Source of the DNA: Paracoccaceae bacterium
GTDB lineage: Bacteria; Pseudomonadota; Alphaproteobacteria; Rhodobacterales; Rhodobacteraceae
Length of the DNA: 64,000 nt
Direction: 5' to 3'
Assembly (NCBI GenBank): GCA_023383015.1
Contig: JAHDXW010000001.1
Span: 124,001 to 188,000, forward strand
A program made the position numbers and the translations under genes. The notes below the pieces were generated by a model that ran no database searches, was not told the origin of the DNA, and saw nothing but the letters and a program-made list of their open reading frames with translations. Below, in pieces: positions 48,350-56,600 of this stretch (its first letter is position 1; each line of letters starts with the position of its first letter).

Positions 48350-48844
48350 ATGCGGGCGACACGTCGGGGGTTTCTGGCGGCGGGGCTGGCGGTGCTGGCG
48401 GCCTGCGCGCCGCGCTCGAAGTTCCGGACCTACGACGGACCCGAGGTGACCGGAATCGTGGTGTCGAAGTCGGACCGGCGGATGTATCTCGTACATCATG
48501 GCCGGGTCCTGAAGCGCTATCGCGTCGATCTCGGCCGCGCACCGGCCGGACCGAAGCGGATCGAGGGCGACGGCAAGACCCCCGAGGGCACCTATGTGAT
48601 CGACCGGCGCAACCCCGACAGCCGGTTCCACCTGTCGCTGGGCATCTCCTATCCCAGCGAGGACGACCGCGCCCAGGCGGCCGCCGTGGGGGAGTCACCG
48701 GGCGGCGACATCTTCATCCACGGCCGCAACGGCCGCGGCGGCCGTACCGACTGGACAGAGGGCTGCATCGCGGTGACGGATCGCGAGATGGAGGAGATCT
48801 ACGCGATGGTGCGCGTCGGCACGCCGATCACGATCCACCCCTGA
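48350..48844 (+). CDS. YkuD-type L,D-transpeptidase lipoprotein
   Basis: A 164-residue lipoprotein with a twin-Arg-like N-terminus and lipobox (RRGFLAAGLAVLAAC), then a YkuD domain. DIFIHGRN and DWTEGCIAVTD hold the catalytic His and Cys. The order and short size resemble the YafK/DpaA branch, which cleaves or forms links between peptidoglycan and outer-membrane proteins. The ATG at 48350 is preferred to the GTG at 48338 because the signal peptide begins cleanly there. It converges with a CAP-domain gene. Confidence 0.85.
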   Translation: MRATRRGFLAAGLAVLAACAPRSKFRTYDGPEVTGIVVSKSDRRMYLVHHGRVLKRYRVDLGRAPAGPKRIEGDGKTPEGTYVIDRRNPDSRFHLSLGISYPSEDDRAQAAAVGESPGGDIFIHGRNGRGGRTDWTEGCIAVTDREMEEIYAMVRVGTPITIHP

Positions 48845-48855
48845 GGCGATGCGGC

Positions 48856-49395
48856 TCAGAAGGCCGGGGCCGGGGCTGCGGCCGGGGCCCCGATGACAAG
48901 CGTCCACCAGATCTTTCCCGTCTCCTCCTGGTAATAGCCGAAGCCCATCTCGCGGGCGGCGGGGTTGAGGAGGATGTCACGTGTCTGCGGCGCCTCCATC
49001 CAGGCGGCAAGGGTCTGCAGCTCGGTCTCGTAGGTCTCGGAGATCAGCTCGCCGAGGAAGGTGCCGCCGTAGCCGACCCGCCGCGCACGGTCGATCGGCG
49101 ACGAGCCGTCGGAGCCGAAGTGCCAGGGGCGGTTCTGCACCGACATGTCGCGCGAGTGGGTGAAGCCGGCGGCGTTGAGTTCGGCGCTAAGCGCCAGAGG
49201 CGGTGCGGCGGCGGCCCGCCGCAGCGCGTTCAGCCCGTCCAGCATGCGGAACTGGATCGCCGCCGTGTCGCCCGGACGGATGGCGTAGAGGCGCGGGAGC
49301 GGCCGGCCGTCGGTGCCCAGCGGAACCGGGGCCGGGGACGCGCATGCCGCGACCAGGGCAGCGGCAAGAAGCGGAAGGATGGCGCGGCGCGTCAT
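48856..49395 (-). CDS. CAP (SCP/PR1) domain lipoprotein
   Basis: A 179-residue lipoprotein (MTRRAILPLLAAALVAAC) with a CAP domain: LNALRRAAAAPPLALSAELNAAGFTHSRDMS, then RARRVGYGGTFLGELIS and a late FGYYQEETGKIWWTLVIG strand. The conserved CAP Glu/His pair is partly recognisable (GELISET). Function in bacteria is poorly known; envelope location is clear. It lies between two YkuD genes and diverges from the second with a 172-nt spacer. Confidence 0.8.
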   Translation of the reverse strand: MTRRAILPLLAAALVAACASPAPVPLGTDGRPLPRLYAIRPGDTAAIQFRMLDGLNALRRAAAAPPLALSAELNAAGFTHSRDMSVQNRPWHFGSDGSSPIDRARRVGYGGTFLGELISETYETELQTLAAWMEAPQTRDILLNPAAREMGFGYYQEETGKIWWTLVIGAPAAAPAPAF

Positions 49396-49504
49396 GGGCG
49401 GCCTGGCTCCGGCAGGGGGCGGACGCGCGAGGCATACAGGCTCTGCCGGCCGGCTTCAAAGCCCCTTGCGGTCACGCCGGCGTGACGGCTGACGGCGCCG
49501 TGAG

Positions 49505-49533
49505 TTGATGACCGTCGCCGTGCGGCATAGGTT
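49505..49533 (+). promoter_or_regulatory. Putative promoter of the second YkuD gene
   Basis: TTGATG (49505-49510) and TAGGTT (49528-49533) are 17 nt apart, followed by GGTAACGGAG upstream of the ATG at 49568. The same TAGGTT -10 and 17-nt spacing occur at the trxA promoter, which supports both calls. Confidence 0.4.
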
Positions 49534-49567
49534 CCACCGCACGACCGACAGGTAACGGAGCACAGGC

Positions 49568-50167
49568 ATGGACATCCCGCCCCGCCCGGCGATCGGCCGC
49601 CGCGCCTTTCTTGCGGCCTCGGCCGCCTTTCTTGCGGCCGTGGCCATTCCCGCAGCCGCGCAGGATGGCACCACCGAGTTCGAGGGCCGCGCCGGCGAGA
49701 CGGTGCGGCGCAACATGTCCGGGTTCCGCGCGCTGCGCTGGGAGCCCTATTTCGCCGACCTGCGCAACGGCGCCATCCTCGTCGACATCGACAGCCGCGC
49801 GGTGCATTTCTGGGGTGAGGGCGGTGGCGTCTACAAGCTCTATCCCTCGTCGGTGCCGCTGTCGGAGGATCTGACCCGGCGCGGGCGCACCGAGGTGGTC
49901 TTCAGGGATCCCAACCCGAGCTGGCGGCCGACCCCGGCGATGAAACTGCGCAACCCCGAGTGGCCGGAATTCGTCCCTCCCGGGCCCGACAACCCGCTCG
50001 GCACCCGGGCACTGCGGCTGTCCTGGCAGTACTACCGCATCCACGGGACGCACGACACGCGCAAGATCGGTCGGCGGTCGTCGAACGGCTGCATCGGGCT
50101 CTACAACGAGCACATCGAGGAACTGTTCGAGCTGGCGAAGGTCGGCACCCAGGTGCTGCTGATCTAG
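49568..50167 (+). CDS. YkuD-type L,D-transpeptidase
   Basis: A 199-residue exported protein (signal with RRAFLAASAAFLAAVA) and a C-terminal YkuD domain. YRIHGTHDTRKIGRRSSNGCIGLYNE contains the His, the SxGC catalytic Cys and the following Arg-free GLYN variant. LRNPEWPEFVPPGPDNPLGTRALRLSW is the conserved N-terminal part. It would make 3-3 crosslinks or attach outer-membrane barrels to peptidoglycan, as known for alphaproteobacteria. It has its own putative promoter and is followed by the convergent beta-propeller gene. Confidence 0.9.
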   Translation: MDIPPRPAIGRRAFLAASAAFLAAVAIPAAAQDGTTEFEGRAGETVRRNMSGFRALRWEPYFADLRNGAILVDIDSRAVHFWGEGGGVYKLYPSSVPLSEDLTRRGRTEVVFRDPNPSWRPTPAMKLRNPEWPEFVPPGPDNPLGTRALRLSWQYYRIHGTHDTRKIGRRSSNGCIGLYNEHIEELFELAKVGTQVLLI

Positions 50168-50220
50168 GGCGAGGCCCTGTCCGGCCGGCCGCCGGGCGCG
50201 AAGCGGCGGCCGGGCCGGGC

Positions 50221-51288
50221 TCAGCCGCCGCCGAGGGCAACGACCCCGTTCGGCCCGTCGCCGACGGGGTAGCTGGCCATCGGGCGGAGCGCGTCGAGAT
50301 CGATCTCGCTCAGGCTGTCGGCGAGCGTATTGGTCACGAAGGCGCGGCGACCGTCAGCCGAGATCGCGACGCCATGCGCGCCAAGCCCGGCGGGAACGGT
50401 GGCAAGCACGCTGCCGCCGGCGGTGTCGATGATGCTGACGCTGTCGCCCGGACGCTCGGTGCTGCCCTGGTTGGCGACCACGAGCCGCGCCCCGTCGGGT
50501 GTCAGGGCAAGCTGGATCGGCCCGTCGCCGACGCCGACGCGGGCGGTGATGCGTCCGGAGGAGGGGTCGAGGGCGACCACCGCATCCTCGTCGCGCAGCG
50601 ACACCCACACCGTGGCGCCGTCGGGCGCCACCGCCACCTGCACCGGCGCCGCGCCGACGGGCCAGCGGGCGACCTCGGCAAGGGTAGCGGTGTCGATGAC
50701 CGAGACGCTGCCGCCGCCGGTATTGGCGACATGGATGCGCGCCCCGTCGGGCGACAGCCGCAGGCCGTGCGGGCCTGCCCCGGTCGGGATGCGCGCCACC
50801 ACCGCCTGGGCGGCGAGGTCGACGACGGCGACCGCGTCCTCGCCCGAAAGCGTCACGAAGGCGCGCAGGCCGGCGGCATCGGGCACGACATGGGCGGGCG
50901 AGGCCCCGACCTCGACGCTCGCCGCCGGCCCGGCGTCCGGGGCGCCGGTGGCGACCAGCACAAGAAGGCCCGGCCCGGCCGCATCCCCGTGCGCGTCGTG
51001 GCCGTGGCCGTGGTCGTGGCCGCCGGCGGCGGCGGGGACGCCGACGGCAAGAAGCCATCTGCCGTCGCGGGTGGCATCGACGTTGTGGGGCTGGATGGGC
51101 AGTGCCACCGTTGCGCCGAGGTCGGTGCCGGTGGTGATGATGCTAAGCGACGAACCCGCTTCGTCGGCGGTCACCACAAGCACGTCGGCCGGCCCTGCCG
51201 CCGCCGGCCATGCGCAAGCCGCCGCAAGGCACCATGCCGCCGCCCTGCCGCGCAGCATCCGCCGCATCGACCCGCCCCGCCGCCGCAT
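50221..51288 (-). CDS. Secreted YVTN/YncE-type beta-propeller protein with His-rich insert
   Basis: A 355-residue secreted protein (signal about 1-31) made of propeller blades of the YVTN type: HGLRLSPDGARIHVANTGGGSVSVIDTATL, PVQVAVAPDGATVWVSLRDEDAVVALDPSSG and others. Residues near 88-102 are a His/Asp insert (GGHDHGHGHDAHGD) that could bind a metal. Such proteins accompany haem, copper or denitrification proteins, but the partner is not seen. The start at 51288 is supported by GGGAGG 7 nt upstream. An FNR/CRP-type palindrome lies about 62 nt before it. Confidence 0.8.
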   Translation of the reverse strand: MRRRGGSMRRMLRGRAAAWCLAAACAWPAAAGPADVLVVTADEAGSSLSIITTGTDLGATVALPIQPHNVDATRDGRWLLAVGVPAAAGGHDHGHGHDAHGDAAGPGLLVLVATGAPDAGPAASVEVGASPAHVVPDAAGLRAFVTLSGEDAVAVVDLAAQAVVARIPTGAGPHGLRLSPDGARIHVANTGGGSVSVIDTATLAEVARWPVGAAPVQVAVAPDGATVWVSLRDEDAVVALDPSSGRITARVGVGDGPIQLALTPDGARLVVANQGSTERPGDSVSIIDTAGGSVLATVPAGLGAHGVAISADGRRAFVTNTLADSLSEIDLDALRPMASYPVGDGPNGVVALGGG

Positions 51289-51343
51289 CGCCCGCCCTCC
51301 CTGTCCGAGGGCCGCAGGGTCGGCAGGTCGGGCGCCGCGGTCC

Positions 51344-51357
51344 TTGACCTATGTCAA
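51344..51357. promoter_or_regulatory. FNR/CRP-type palindrome upstream of the propeller gene
   Basis: TTGACCTATGTCAA is an interrupted palindrome of TTGAC and GTCAA around 4 nt, matching the CRP/FNR family. It sits about 62 nt before the propeller start and 14 nt past the hemH stop. The other such box (30736-30749) has nearly the same distance to its gene. Whether FnrL, an Nnr-type or a Crp-type factor binds cannot be told from sequence. Confidence 0.5.
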
Positions 51358-51370
51358 GCCGGGCCCCGGA

Positions 51371-52456
51371 TCAGCCCACCCATCCCGCGAGGTTCTCCCC
51401 GATCACCGCCGCCAGTGCGGCGATGTGGGCGTCGTCGTCGTTCAGGCAGGGGATGTAGGTGAAGGCCTCGCCGCCCGCTTGCTCGAAGCTCTCGCGGATC
51501 TCGCCGTGGATCTCTTCCAGCGTCTCGATGCAGTCGGCCGAGAAGGCGGGGGCGATGACGGCGATCCGCCTGCGGCCCTGCCGGGCGAGGTCGGCCACGG
51601 CATCGACGGTATAGGGCTTCAGCCACTCCTCGGGTCCGAAGCGCGACTGGAAGGTGGTCAGGATGCTGCCTTCGGGCCAGCCAAGCCGCTCGCGCAGGAG
51701 GCGCGAGGTCTTCTGGCACTGGCAGTGGTAGGGGTCGCCCTCGGTCAGGTAGCGCCGCGGCAGGCCATGATAGCTGGCCACGAGGATGTCGGGGCGCTGG
51801 TCGAGCGCCCCATAGGCCCGCCCGACCGACTCCGCCAGCGCCTGAATGTAGGCGGGATGGTCGAAGTAGGCCGGCACGGTGCGCACCGCGGGCTGCCACC
51901 TGGCGGTCATCAGGGCGCGGAAGAACTGGTCGCAGGCCGTTCCGGTCGTGGCGCCGGCGTATTGGGGATAAAGTGGGAAGAACAGCACCCTCTGGCAGCC
52001 CGCCGCCGTCATCGCCGCCAGCCGCGAGGCGGTAGATGGATTGCCGTAGCGCATGCAGAAATCGACGAGCACGCGGTCGCCGTAGCGGTCGGCCATTGCC
52101 GCCTTCAGCTTGGCCACCTGGTCCCGGGTGATCGTCATCAGCGGGCTTTCGCCCTTCTCGTGGTTCCAGATCGCGCGGTAGTTGGCGCCCGACGAGAACG
52201 GCCGCCGCGACAGGATCACAAGCTGCAGCAGCGGCTGCCAGATCCAGGGGCTGTAGTCGATCACCCGGCGGTCGGAGAGGAACTCGTTGAGATAGCGCCG
52301 CATCGACCAGTAGTCGTGGTTGTCGGGCGTGCCGAGGTTGGCGATCAGAACGCCCACCCGTTCGCCAGGCAGGGCGGGATGGTCGGCCGGCGCGTGCACG
52401 GGGCGGCCGGCGGCGCGCAGGGGCCGGGGCGTCGTGGGGGGGGTGGGATCGGTCAT
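51371..52456 (-). CDS. hemH: Ferrochelatase
   Basis: A 361-residue enzyme that inserts Fe2+ into protoporphyrin IX, the last step of haem synthesis. GVLIANLGTPDNHDYWSMRRYLNEFLSDRRVI at the N-terminus, FFPLYPQYAGATTG, VASYHGLPRRYLTEGDPY (catalytic His) and APAFSADCIETLEEI (catalytic Glu) are conserved. The ATG at 52456 gives MTDPTPP; an upstream in-frame ATG is possible but lacks support. It diverges from otsB by 163 nt and is followed by the propeller gene. Confidence 0.95.
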   Translation of the reverse strand: MTDPTPPTTPRPLRAAGRPVHAPADHPALPGERVGVLIANLGTPDNHDYWSMRRYLNEFLSDRRVIDYSPWIWQPLLQLVILSRRPFSSGANYRAIWNHEKGESPLMTITRDQVAKLKAAMADRYGDRVLVDFCMRYGNPSTASRLAAMTAAGCQRVLFFPLYPQYAGATTGTACDQFFRALMTARWQPAVRTVPAYFDHPAYIQALAESVGRAYGALDQRPDILVASYHGLPRRYLTEGDPYHCQCQKTSRLLRERLGWPEGSILTTFQSRFGPEEWLKPYTVDAVADLARQGRRRIAVIAPAFSADCIETLEEIHGEIRESFEQAGGEAFTYIPCLNDDDAHIAALAAVIGENLAGWVG

Positions 52457-52619
52457 GTCCGCACCGGCGGGCCGGAGGGCTGGCTTGGCATCGAGCATCG
52501 CATCGTCCGTTCTTGGCAGAGGCATGCCGCCCCGCGCAAGCCATCTATCCCGGCGGCCGGCCGGGTCAATCGGCCGCAACGGCTCGACGCTGGAAGATGT
52601 TCGCGCTATCAGGGTCGTC

Positions 52620-53342
52620 ATGCGGCAGGTCGAGCCCGTTCCCCCAGCCCTGCAGCCCGGCGACGCGGCATTCCTCGACTTCGACGGAACCCTGGTCGCC
52701 ATCGCCGCACGGCCGGACGCCATCGCGGTGCCTCCCGGGCTGGTGCCGGCGCTCGAGGCGCTGCACGGCCGCCTCGGCGGGGCTGTGGCGGTGGTCTCGG
52801 GGCGAAGCCTCGGCGATCTCGAGCGGTGGCTCGCGGGCTTTCCGGGCTCGCTGGCGGGCAGCCACGGGGGCGAGCTGCGCGGGGCCGGCCGACAGGGGCC
52901 CGACGGGGCGGTGATTGCGGCGCTGCACGAGGCCGCGCGCCGCGCCGGCGCCGCCGAGAGGCTTCTGGTCGAGCTCAAGGCGCAGGGCGCGGCCTTCCAT
53001 TTCCGCGGCCGGCCGGCGCTGGGCGCGACGGCGGCGGCGCGGGCCGCGGCCCTTGCCGCCGCCTTTCCCGGCTTTGCCGTGCAGCCTGCCAAGATGGCCT
53101 ATGAGGTCAAGCCCGCGGATGCCCGCAAGGACCGGGCGGTGGCGCGGCTGCTCGACATGCCTCCCTTCGCCGGGCGGCGGCCGGTCTACGTCGGCGACGA
53201 CGCCACCGACGAGCCCGCCCTTGCCTGGGTGGACGGGCGCGGCGGTGTTGCGGTCAAGGTCGGGCCGGGGCGCAGTGCGGCACCGTTCAGGCTGGAGGGT
53301 CCTGCGGCCGTCCTGGCCTGGCTGAAGGGCGAGGGGGCGTGA
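52620..53342 (+). CDS. otsB: Trehalose-6-phosphate phosphatase
   Basis: A 240-residue HAD phosphatase that releases trehalose from trehalose-6-phosphate. FLDFDGTLV (nucleophile D20, D22), VVSGRSLGDLERWLAG and VYVGDDATDEPALAWV are the OtsB motifs. The ATG at 52620 is the first plausible start; the frame is open further upstream across the hemH start. Its end overlaps otsA in GTGA. With OtsA it makes the compatible solute trehalose from UDP-glucose and glucose-6-phosphate. Confidence 0.92.
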   Translation: MRQVEPVPPALQPGDAAFLDFDGTLVAIAARPDAIAVPPGLVPALEALHGRLGGAVAVVSGRSLGDLERWLAGFPGSLAGSHGGELRGAGRQGPDGAVIAALHEAARRAGAAERLLVELKAQGAAFHFRGRPALGATAAARAAALAAAFPGFAVQPAKMAYEVKPADARKDRAVARLLDMPPFAGRRPVYVGDDATDEPALAWVDGRGGVAVKVGPGRSAAPFRLEGPAAVLAWLKGEGA

Positions 53343-54718
53343 AGACGGAGCGACTGATCTGCGTGTCGAACCGCCTGCCGACGGGCGATGCGCCGTCGGG
53401 CGGCCTCGTTGTCGCTCTCGCCGACGTGCTGGCCGAGACCGGCGGCACCTGGGTGGGGTGGAGCGGCGCCTCCGCCGGAACCGCCTCGGCTGCGCTGGCG
53501 CCGGTCGAGGGCGGGCCCTTCCGGCGCCTCGCCTTCGACCTGACCGATGCCGAGGTCGCGGGCTACTATGCCGGCTATGCCAATGCGGTGCTGTGGCCGA
53601 TCCTGCACGCCCGCGCCGACCTCATGGACATCGTTCACGAGGACCTCGCGGTCTACAAGGCGGTGAACCGCCGGCTGGCGGGGATGCTCATCGACGTGAT
53701 TGCCCCCGACGACATCGTCTGGGTGCACGACTTCCATCTGCTGCCGCTGGCCTGGGAGCTGCGGGCGCTGGGCGCGGCCAACCGCATCGGGCTGTTCCTG
53801 CACACCCCGTTTCCGGCCCCGCAGGACATGGCGGCGCTGCCCAACGCCGGCGAGGTGGCGGGCTGGCTTTCCCAGCACGACCTCGTCGGCCTGCAGACCG
53901 AGGCCGACGTGCGCAAGTTCCGCGCCAGCCTCTCTGCGCTGGCCGAGGCGCGGGCGGGCGAGGACGGCATCGTGGAGCTGGGCCGGCGGGCGACGCGGGT
54001 GGCGGCATTCCCGATCTCGATCGACACGCGCGAGTTCGCGGAGCTGGCGGTCGCCGAACACCGCAGCCTGCCGCCCGGCATCGTCAAACCTGACCGGGCG
54101 CTGGTGATCGGGGTCGACCGGCTGGACTACACCAAGGGCCTGCCGCAGCGCTTCCGCGCCTTCGCCGCCTTCCTCGAGCGCCACGAGGACTGGCACCGGC
54201 ATGTGTCGCTGCTGCAGATCTCGCCGCCGACGCGCGAGGGCGTGGCCGCCTACGACGCCATCCGCGACGAGACCGAGGCGCTTGCCGGGCGCATCAACGG
54301 CCAGTTCGCCGACATCACCTGGGCGCCCATCCGCTACATCCACCGTCATGTCGCGCGCGAGCGGCTGGCGGGTCTCTATCGGGCGGCGCGGGTGGCGCTG
54401 GTGACGCCCCTGATGGACGGCATGAACCTCGTCGCCAAGGAGTACGTCGCCGCCCAGGATCCTGCCGACCCCGGAGTCCTGGTGCTGTCGCAGTTCGCGG
54501 GGGCGGCCGAGCAGATGCAGGATGCGCTCCAGGTCAACCCCCATGACATCGAGCAGGTCGCCGCGGCGATCCACTCCGCGCTGGTGATGCCGCCGCGCGA
54601 GCGCCGCCGCCGGCAGGAGCGGCTGATGGAGGGGCTGCTGGCCCAGGACGTGCACTGGTGGAGCGCGGCGTTCCTGACGGCGCTGCGCGGCCCCCGGCCG
54701 TCGCAGCCTTCCGCCTAG
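53339..54718 (+). CDS. otsA: Alpha,alpha-trehalose-phosphate synthase (UDP-forming)
   Basis: A 459-residue GT20 glycosyltransferase. LICVSNRLPTGDAPSGGLVVAL binds glucose-6-phosphate and UDP-glucose, VWVHDFHLLPLAWELRA and GVDRLDYTKGLPQRFRAF are the signature segments, and TPLMDGMNLVAKEYVAAQ is the C-terminal donor site. It begins with GTG in the GTGA overlap with otsB. Its stop overlaps the convergent methyltransferase gene by 4 nt. Confidence 0.94.
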   Translation: MKTERLICVSNRLPTGDAPSGGLVVALADVLAETGGTWVGWSGASAGTASAALAPVEGGPFRRLAFDLTDAEVAGYYAGYANAVLWPILHARADLMDIVHEDLAVYKAVNRRLAGMLIDVIAPDDIVWVHDFHLLPLAWELRALGAANRIGLFLHTPFPAPQDMAALPNAGEVAGWLSQHDLVGLQTEADVRKFRASLSALAEARAGEDGIVELGRRATRVAAFPISIDTREFAELAVAEHRSLPPGIVKPDRALVIGVDRLDYTKGLPQRFRAFAAFLERHEDWHRHVSLLQISPPTREGVAAYDAIRDETEALAGRINGQFADITWAPIRYIHRHVARERLAGLYRAARVALVTPLMDGMNLVAKEYVAAQDPADPGVLVLSQFAGAAEQMQDALQVNPHDIEQVAAAIHSALVMPPRERRRRQERLMEGLLAQDVHWWSAAFLTALRGPRPSQPSA

Positions 54719-55557
54719 CGGTCCGCGGACGGCCCGCCGGCCGGCCGCTCGACGGTGCCGAGTGCGTCGGCCAGCCGTGCGGCGGCCGAGCCGGGGCGCA
54801 GCGGGCGGGGCTGCGAGGGCGCCGGCGCCCATCCGGTGAGGAACAGCAGGTCGAAGCGCGCTGCGACCCGGCCGCCGGCGGTGCCACAGGCCGCGGCATA
54901 ACGCCGCTCCGCCTCGTCCAGCACGGCAGGGCGCGTGAAGTGGCGCAGCCGGCCGGAGAGCGCGTTGGCCTCTCCCATTGCCCGCAGGTCGTGAAGCAGC
55001 GCGCGCGGCCCGGGGTAGCTGACCGTCAGCGTCGAGACGTCGGCAACCGGCATCGCCAATCCCGCCCGCTGCAGAAGCCCGCCCGCCTCGCGCAGTTCGG
55101 CCATCGGCAGGACTCGGGGCGAAAGCCCCCCTGTCGCCGCCGCTTCGGCCTCGGCAAGGCAGCCGCGCAGTGCCGCGAGCGTCTGGCCGCCGAACAGCAC
55201 GGCCAGAAACAGCCCGTCGGGGCGCAGAGCCCGTGCGCACTGGATGATCTGGCCCACCGGGTCGGCCGCCCAGTGCAGCGCCAGCCCGTGGATGACGAGA
55301 TCATGCGCCGCCGGCGCGAGATCGAGGATGTCGGCGTCTTCGGCGAGCCGCGCGCCGGGGAACGGGGGGCCCCAGATCCCGGGCCAGCCGGTGACCACGG
55401 CCGGCGATGTAAACGACCTGTTAACCTCGGCGAGCCTCTCCTGCACCTCGACGATGGCCGCGTCGTGAATAAAGCGGGCCGGCCCGCCGGGACGGCGGGC
55501 GGCGCGGTCGCGGTTGCGCAGCAGCGCGCTTCGGTCGGTGAGGTCGGGGCGCGACAT
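54715..55557 (-). CDS. NDUFAF5/BioC-like methyltransferase
   Basis: A 280-residue methyltransferase-fold protein. LLRNRDRAARRP, FIHDAAIVEVQERLAEVNRSF, HDLVIHGLALHWAADPVGQIIQCARALRPDGLFLAVLFGG and EAAATGGLSPRVLPMAELREAGG match the alphaproteobacterial homologue of NDUFAF5, the complex I assembly hydroxylase. The usual SAM glycine loop is degenerate (VVTGWPGIWGPP), as in relatives I recall. The start codon is only 16 nt from that of comF on the other strand, so the promoters must overlap coding sequence. Confidence 0.75.
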   Translation of the reverse strand: MSRPDLTDRSALLRNRDRAARRPGGPARFIHDAAIVEVQERLAEVNRSFTSPAVVTGWPGIWGPPFPGARLAEDADILDLAPAAHDLVIHGLALHWAADPVGQIIQCARALRPDGLFLAVLFGGQTLAALRGCLAEAEAAATGGLSPRVLPMAELREAGGLLQRAGLAMPVADVSTLTVSYPGPRALLHDLRAMGEANALSGRLRHFTRPAVLDEAERRYAAACGTAGGRVAARFDLLFLTGWAPAPSQPRPLRPGSAAARLADALGTVERPAGGPSADR

Positions 55558-55573
55558 GGGCGGGACGTAGGGC

Positions 55574-56305
55574 ATGGCCTTCGGTCTGCAAAGCCTGATC
55601 GATGCGGTCCTGCCGCCGCAGTGCCTGTCCTGCCGCGAGGCGGTGGCCGAACAGGGCGGCCTCTGCCCGGCCTGCTGGCGCGAGACCCCGTTCGTCGCCG
55701 GGCTTGTCTGCGACGCCTGCGGGATTCCGCTTCCGGGGGACGAGGCGGCGGGCATGCGCGTGCTGTGCGACGACTGCCTTGCCATCGCCCGGCCATGGCG
55801 GCGGGGGCGGGCGGCGCTGCTTTATGCCGGCAATGCCCGCCGGCTGGTGCTGGCGCTGAAGCACGGCGACCGACTGGACCTCGTGCGGCCGATGGCGGGC
55901 TGGATGCTGCGTGCCGGCGCCCCGATCCTCACCCCTGGCATGCTGGTTGCGCCGGTGCCACTGCACTGGCTGCGGCTGGCGATGCGGCGCTACAACCAGG
56001 CGGCGCTGCTGTCTGCCGCCCTTGCCCGGGCGGCGGGGCTCGAGCACTGTCCCGACCTCCTGGTGCGCCGCCGGCGCACCGGCAGCCAGGACGGCCGCAG
56101 TCGGGTTGCCCGCTTCGCGGCGCTTGCCGGCGCGATCGCCGCCCACCCCCGCCGGCGCGATCGCATTCCCGGGCGCGAAGTGCTGCTAGTCGACGACGTG
56201 ATGACCTCGGGCGCCACTCTGGCAGCGGCCGCCGAGGCCGCGCTCGCGGCCGGGGCGGCGACGGTGTCGGTGCTTGCTCTGGCGCGGGTCGCGCATCGGG
56301 ACTAA
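55574..56305 (+). CDS. comF: ComF family phosphoribosyltransferase-like protein
   Basis: A 243-residue ComF/GntX-type protein. The N-terminal zinc ribbon has CLSC, CPAC, CDAC and CDDC pairs; the C-terminal PRT fold shows LVAPVPLHWLR, RRYNQAALLS, RTGSQDGRSR and the PRPP loop VLLVDDVMTSGATL. In competent bacteria ComF brings single-stranded DNA to the recombination proteins. Conserved order with the methyltransferase, glutaredoxin, nitrilase and MarR genes is typical of the group. Distance to grxC is 31 nt. Confidence 0.9.
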   Translation: MAFGLQSLIDAVLPPQCLSCREAVAEQGGLCPACWRETPFVAGLVCDACGIPLPGDEAAGMRVLCDDCLAIARPWRRGRAALLYAGNARRLVLALKHGDRLDLVRPMAGWMLRAGAPILTPGMLVAPVPLHWLRLAMRRYNQAALLSAALARAAGLEHCPDLLVRRRRTGSQDGRSRVARFAALAGAIAAHPRRRDRIPGREVLLVDDVMTSGATLAAAAEAALAAGAATVSVLALARVAHRD

Positions 56306-56336
56306 CCTTGGTGCCGGTCCCTGGCGGAGTGCCGAC

Positions 56337-56600
56337 ATGCCTGGCGTCGAGATCTACACCACCCCGCTCTGCGGCTACTGCCTGGCCGCCAAGCGGCTGC
56401 TGCGCGAGAAGGGGGCGGCCTTCACCGAGATCGACCTTTCGCGCGAGCCCGGACGGCGGGCCGAGATGCTGGCGCGCTCGGGCGGGCGGTACACGGTGCC
56501 GCAGATCTTCGTCGGCACCACTCATGTCGGCGGCTGCGACGACATTCACGCACTTGACCGGGCGGGCGGCCTCGACCCGCTGCTGGCGGGGGTGAGGTGA
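56337..56600 (+). CDS. grxC: Glutaredoxin 3
   Basis: An 87-residue dithiol glutaredoxin with CGYC at residues 12-15 (usual form CPYC), YTVPQIFVGTTHVGGCDDIHALDRAGG giving the cis-Pro and glutathione-binding GG. It reduces disulfides and glutathionylated proteins with glutathione. The ATG at 56337 fits the family. Its stop shares bases with the nitrilase start. Confidence 0.93.
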   Translation: MPGVEIYTTPLCGYCLAAKRLLREKGAAFTEIDLSREPGRRAEMLARSGGRYTVPQIFVGTTHVGGCDDIHALDRAGGLDPLLAGVR

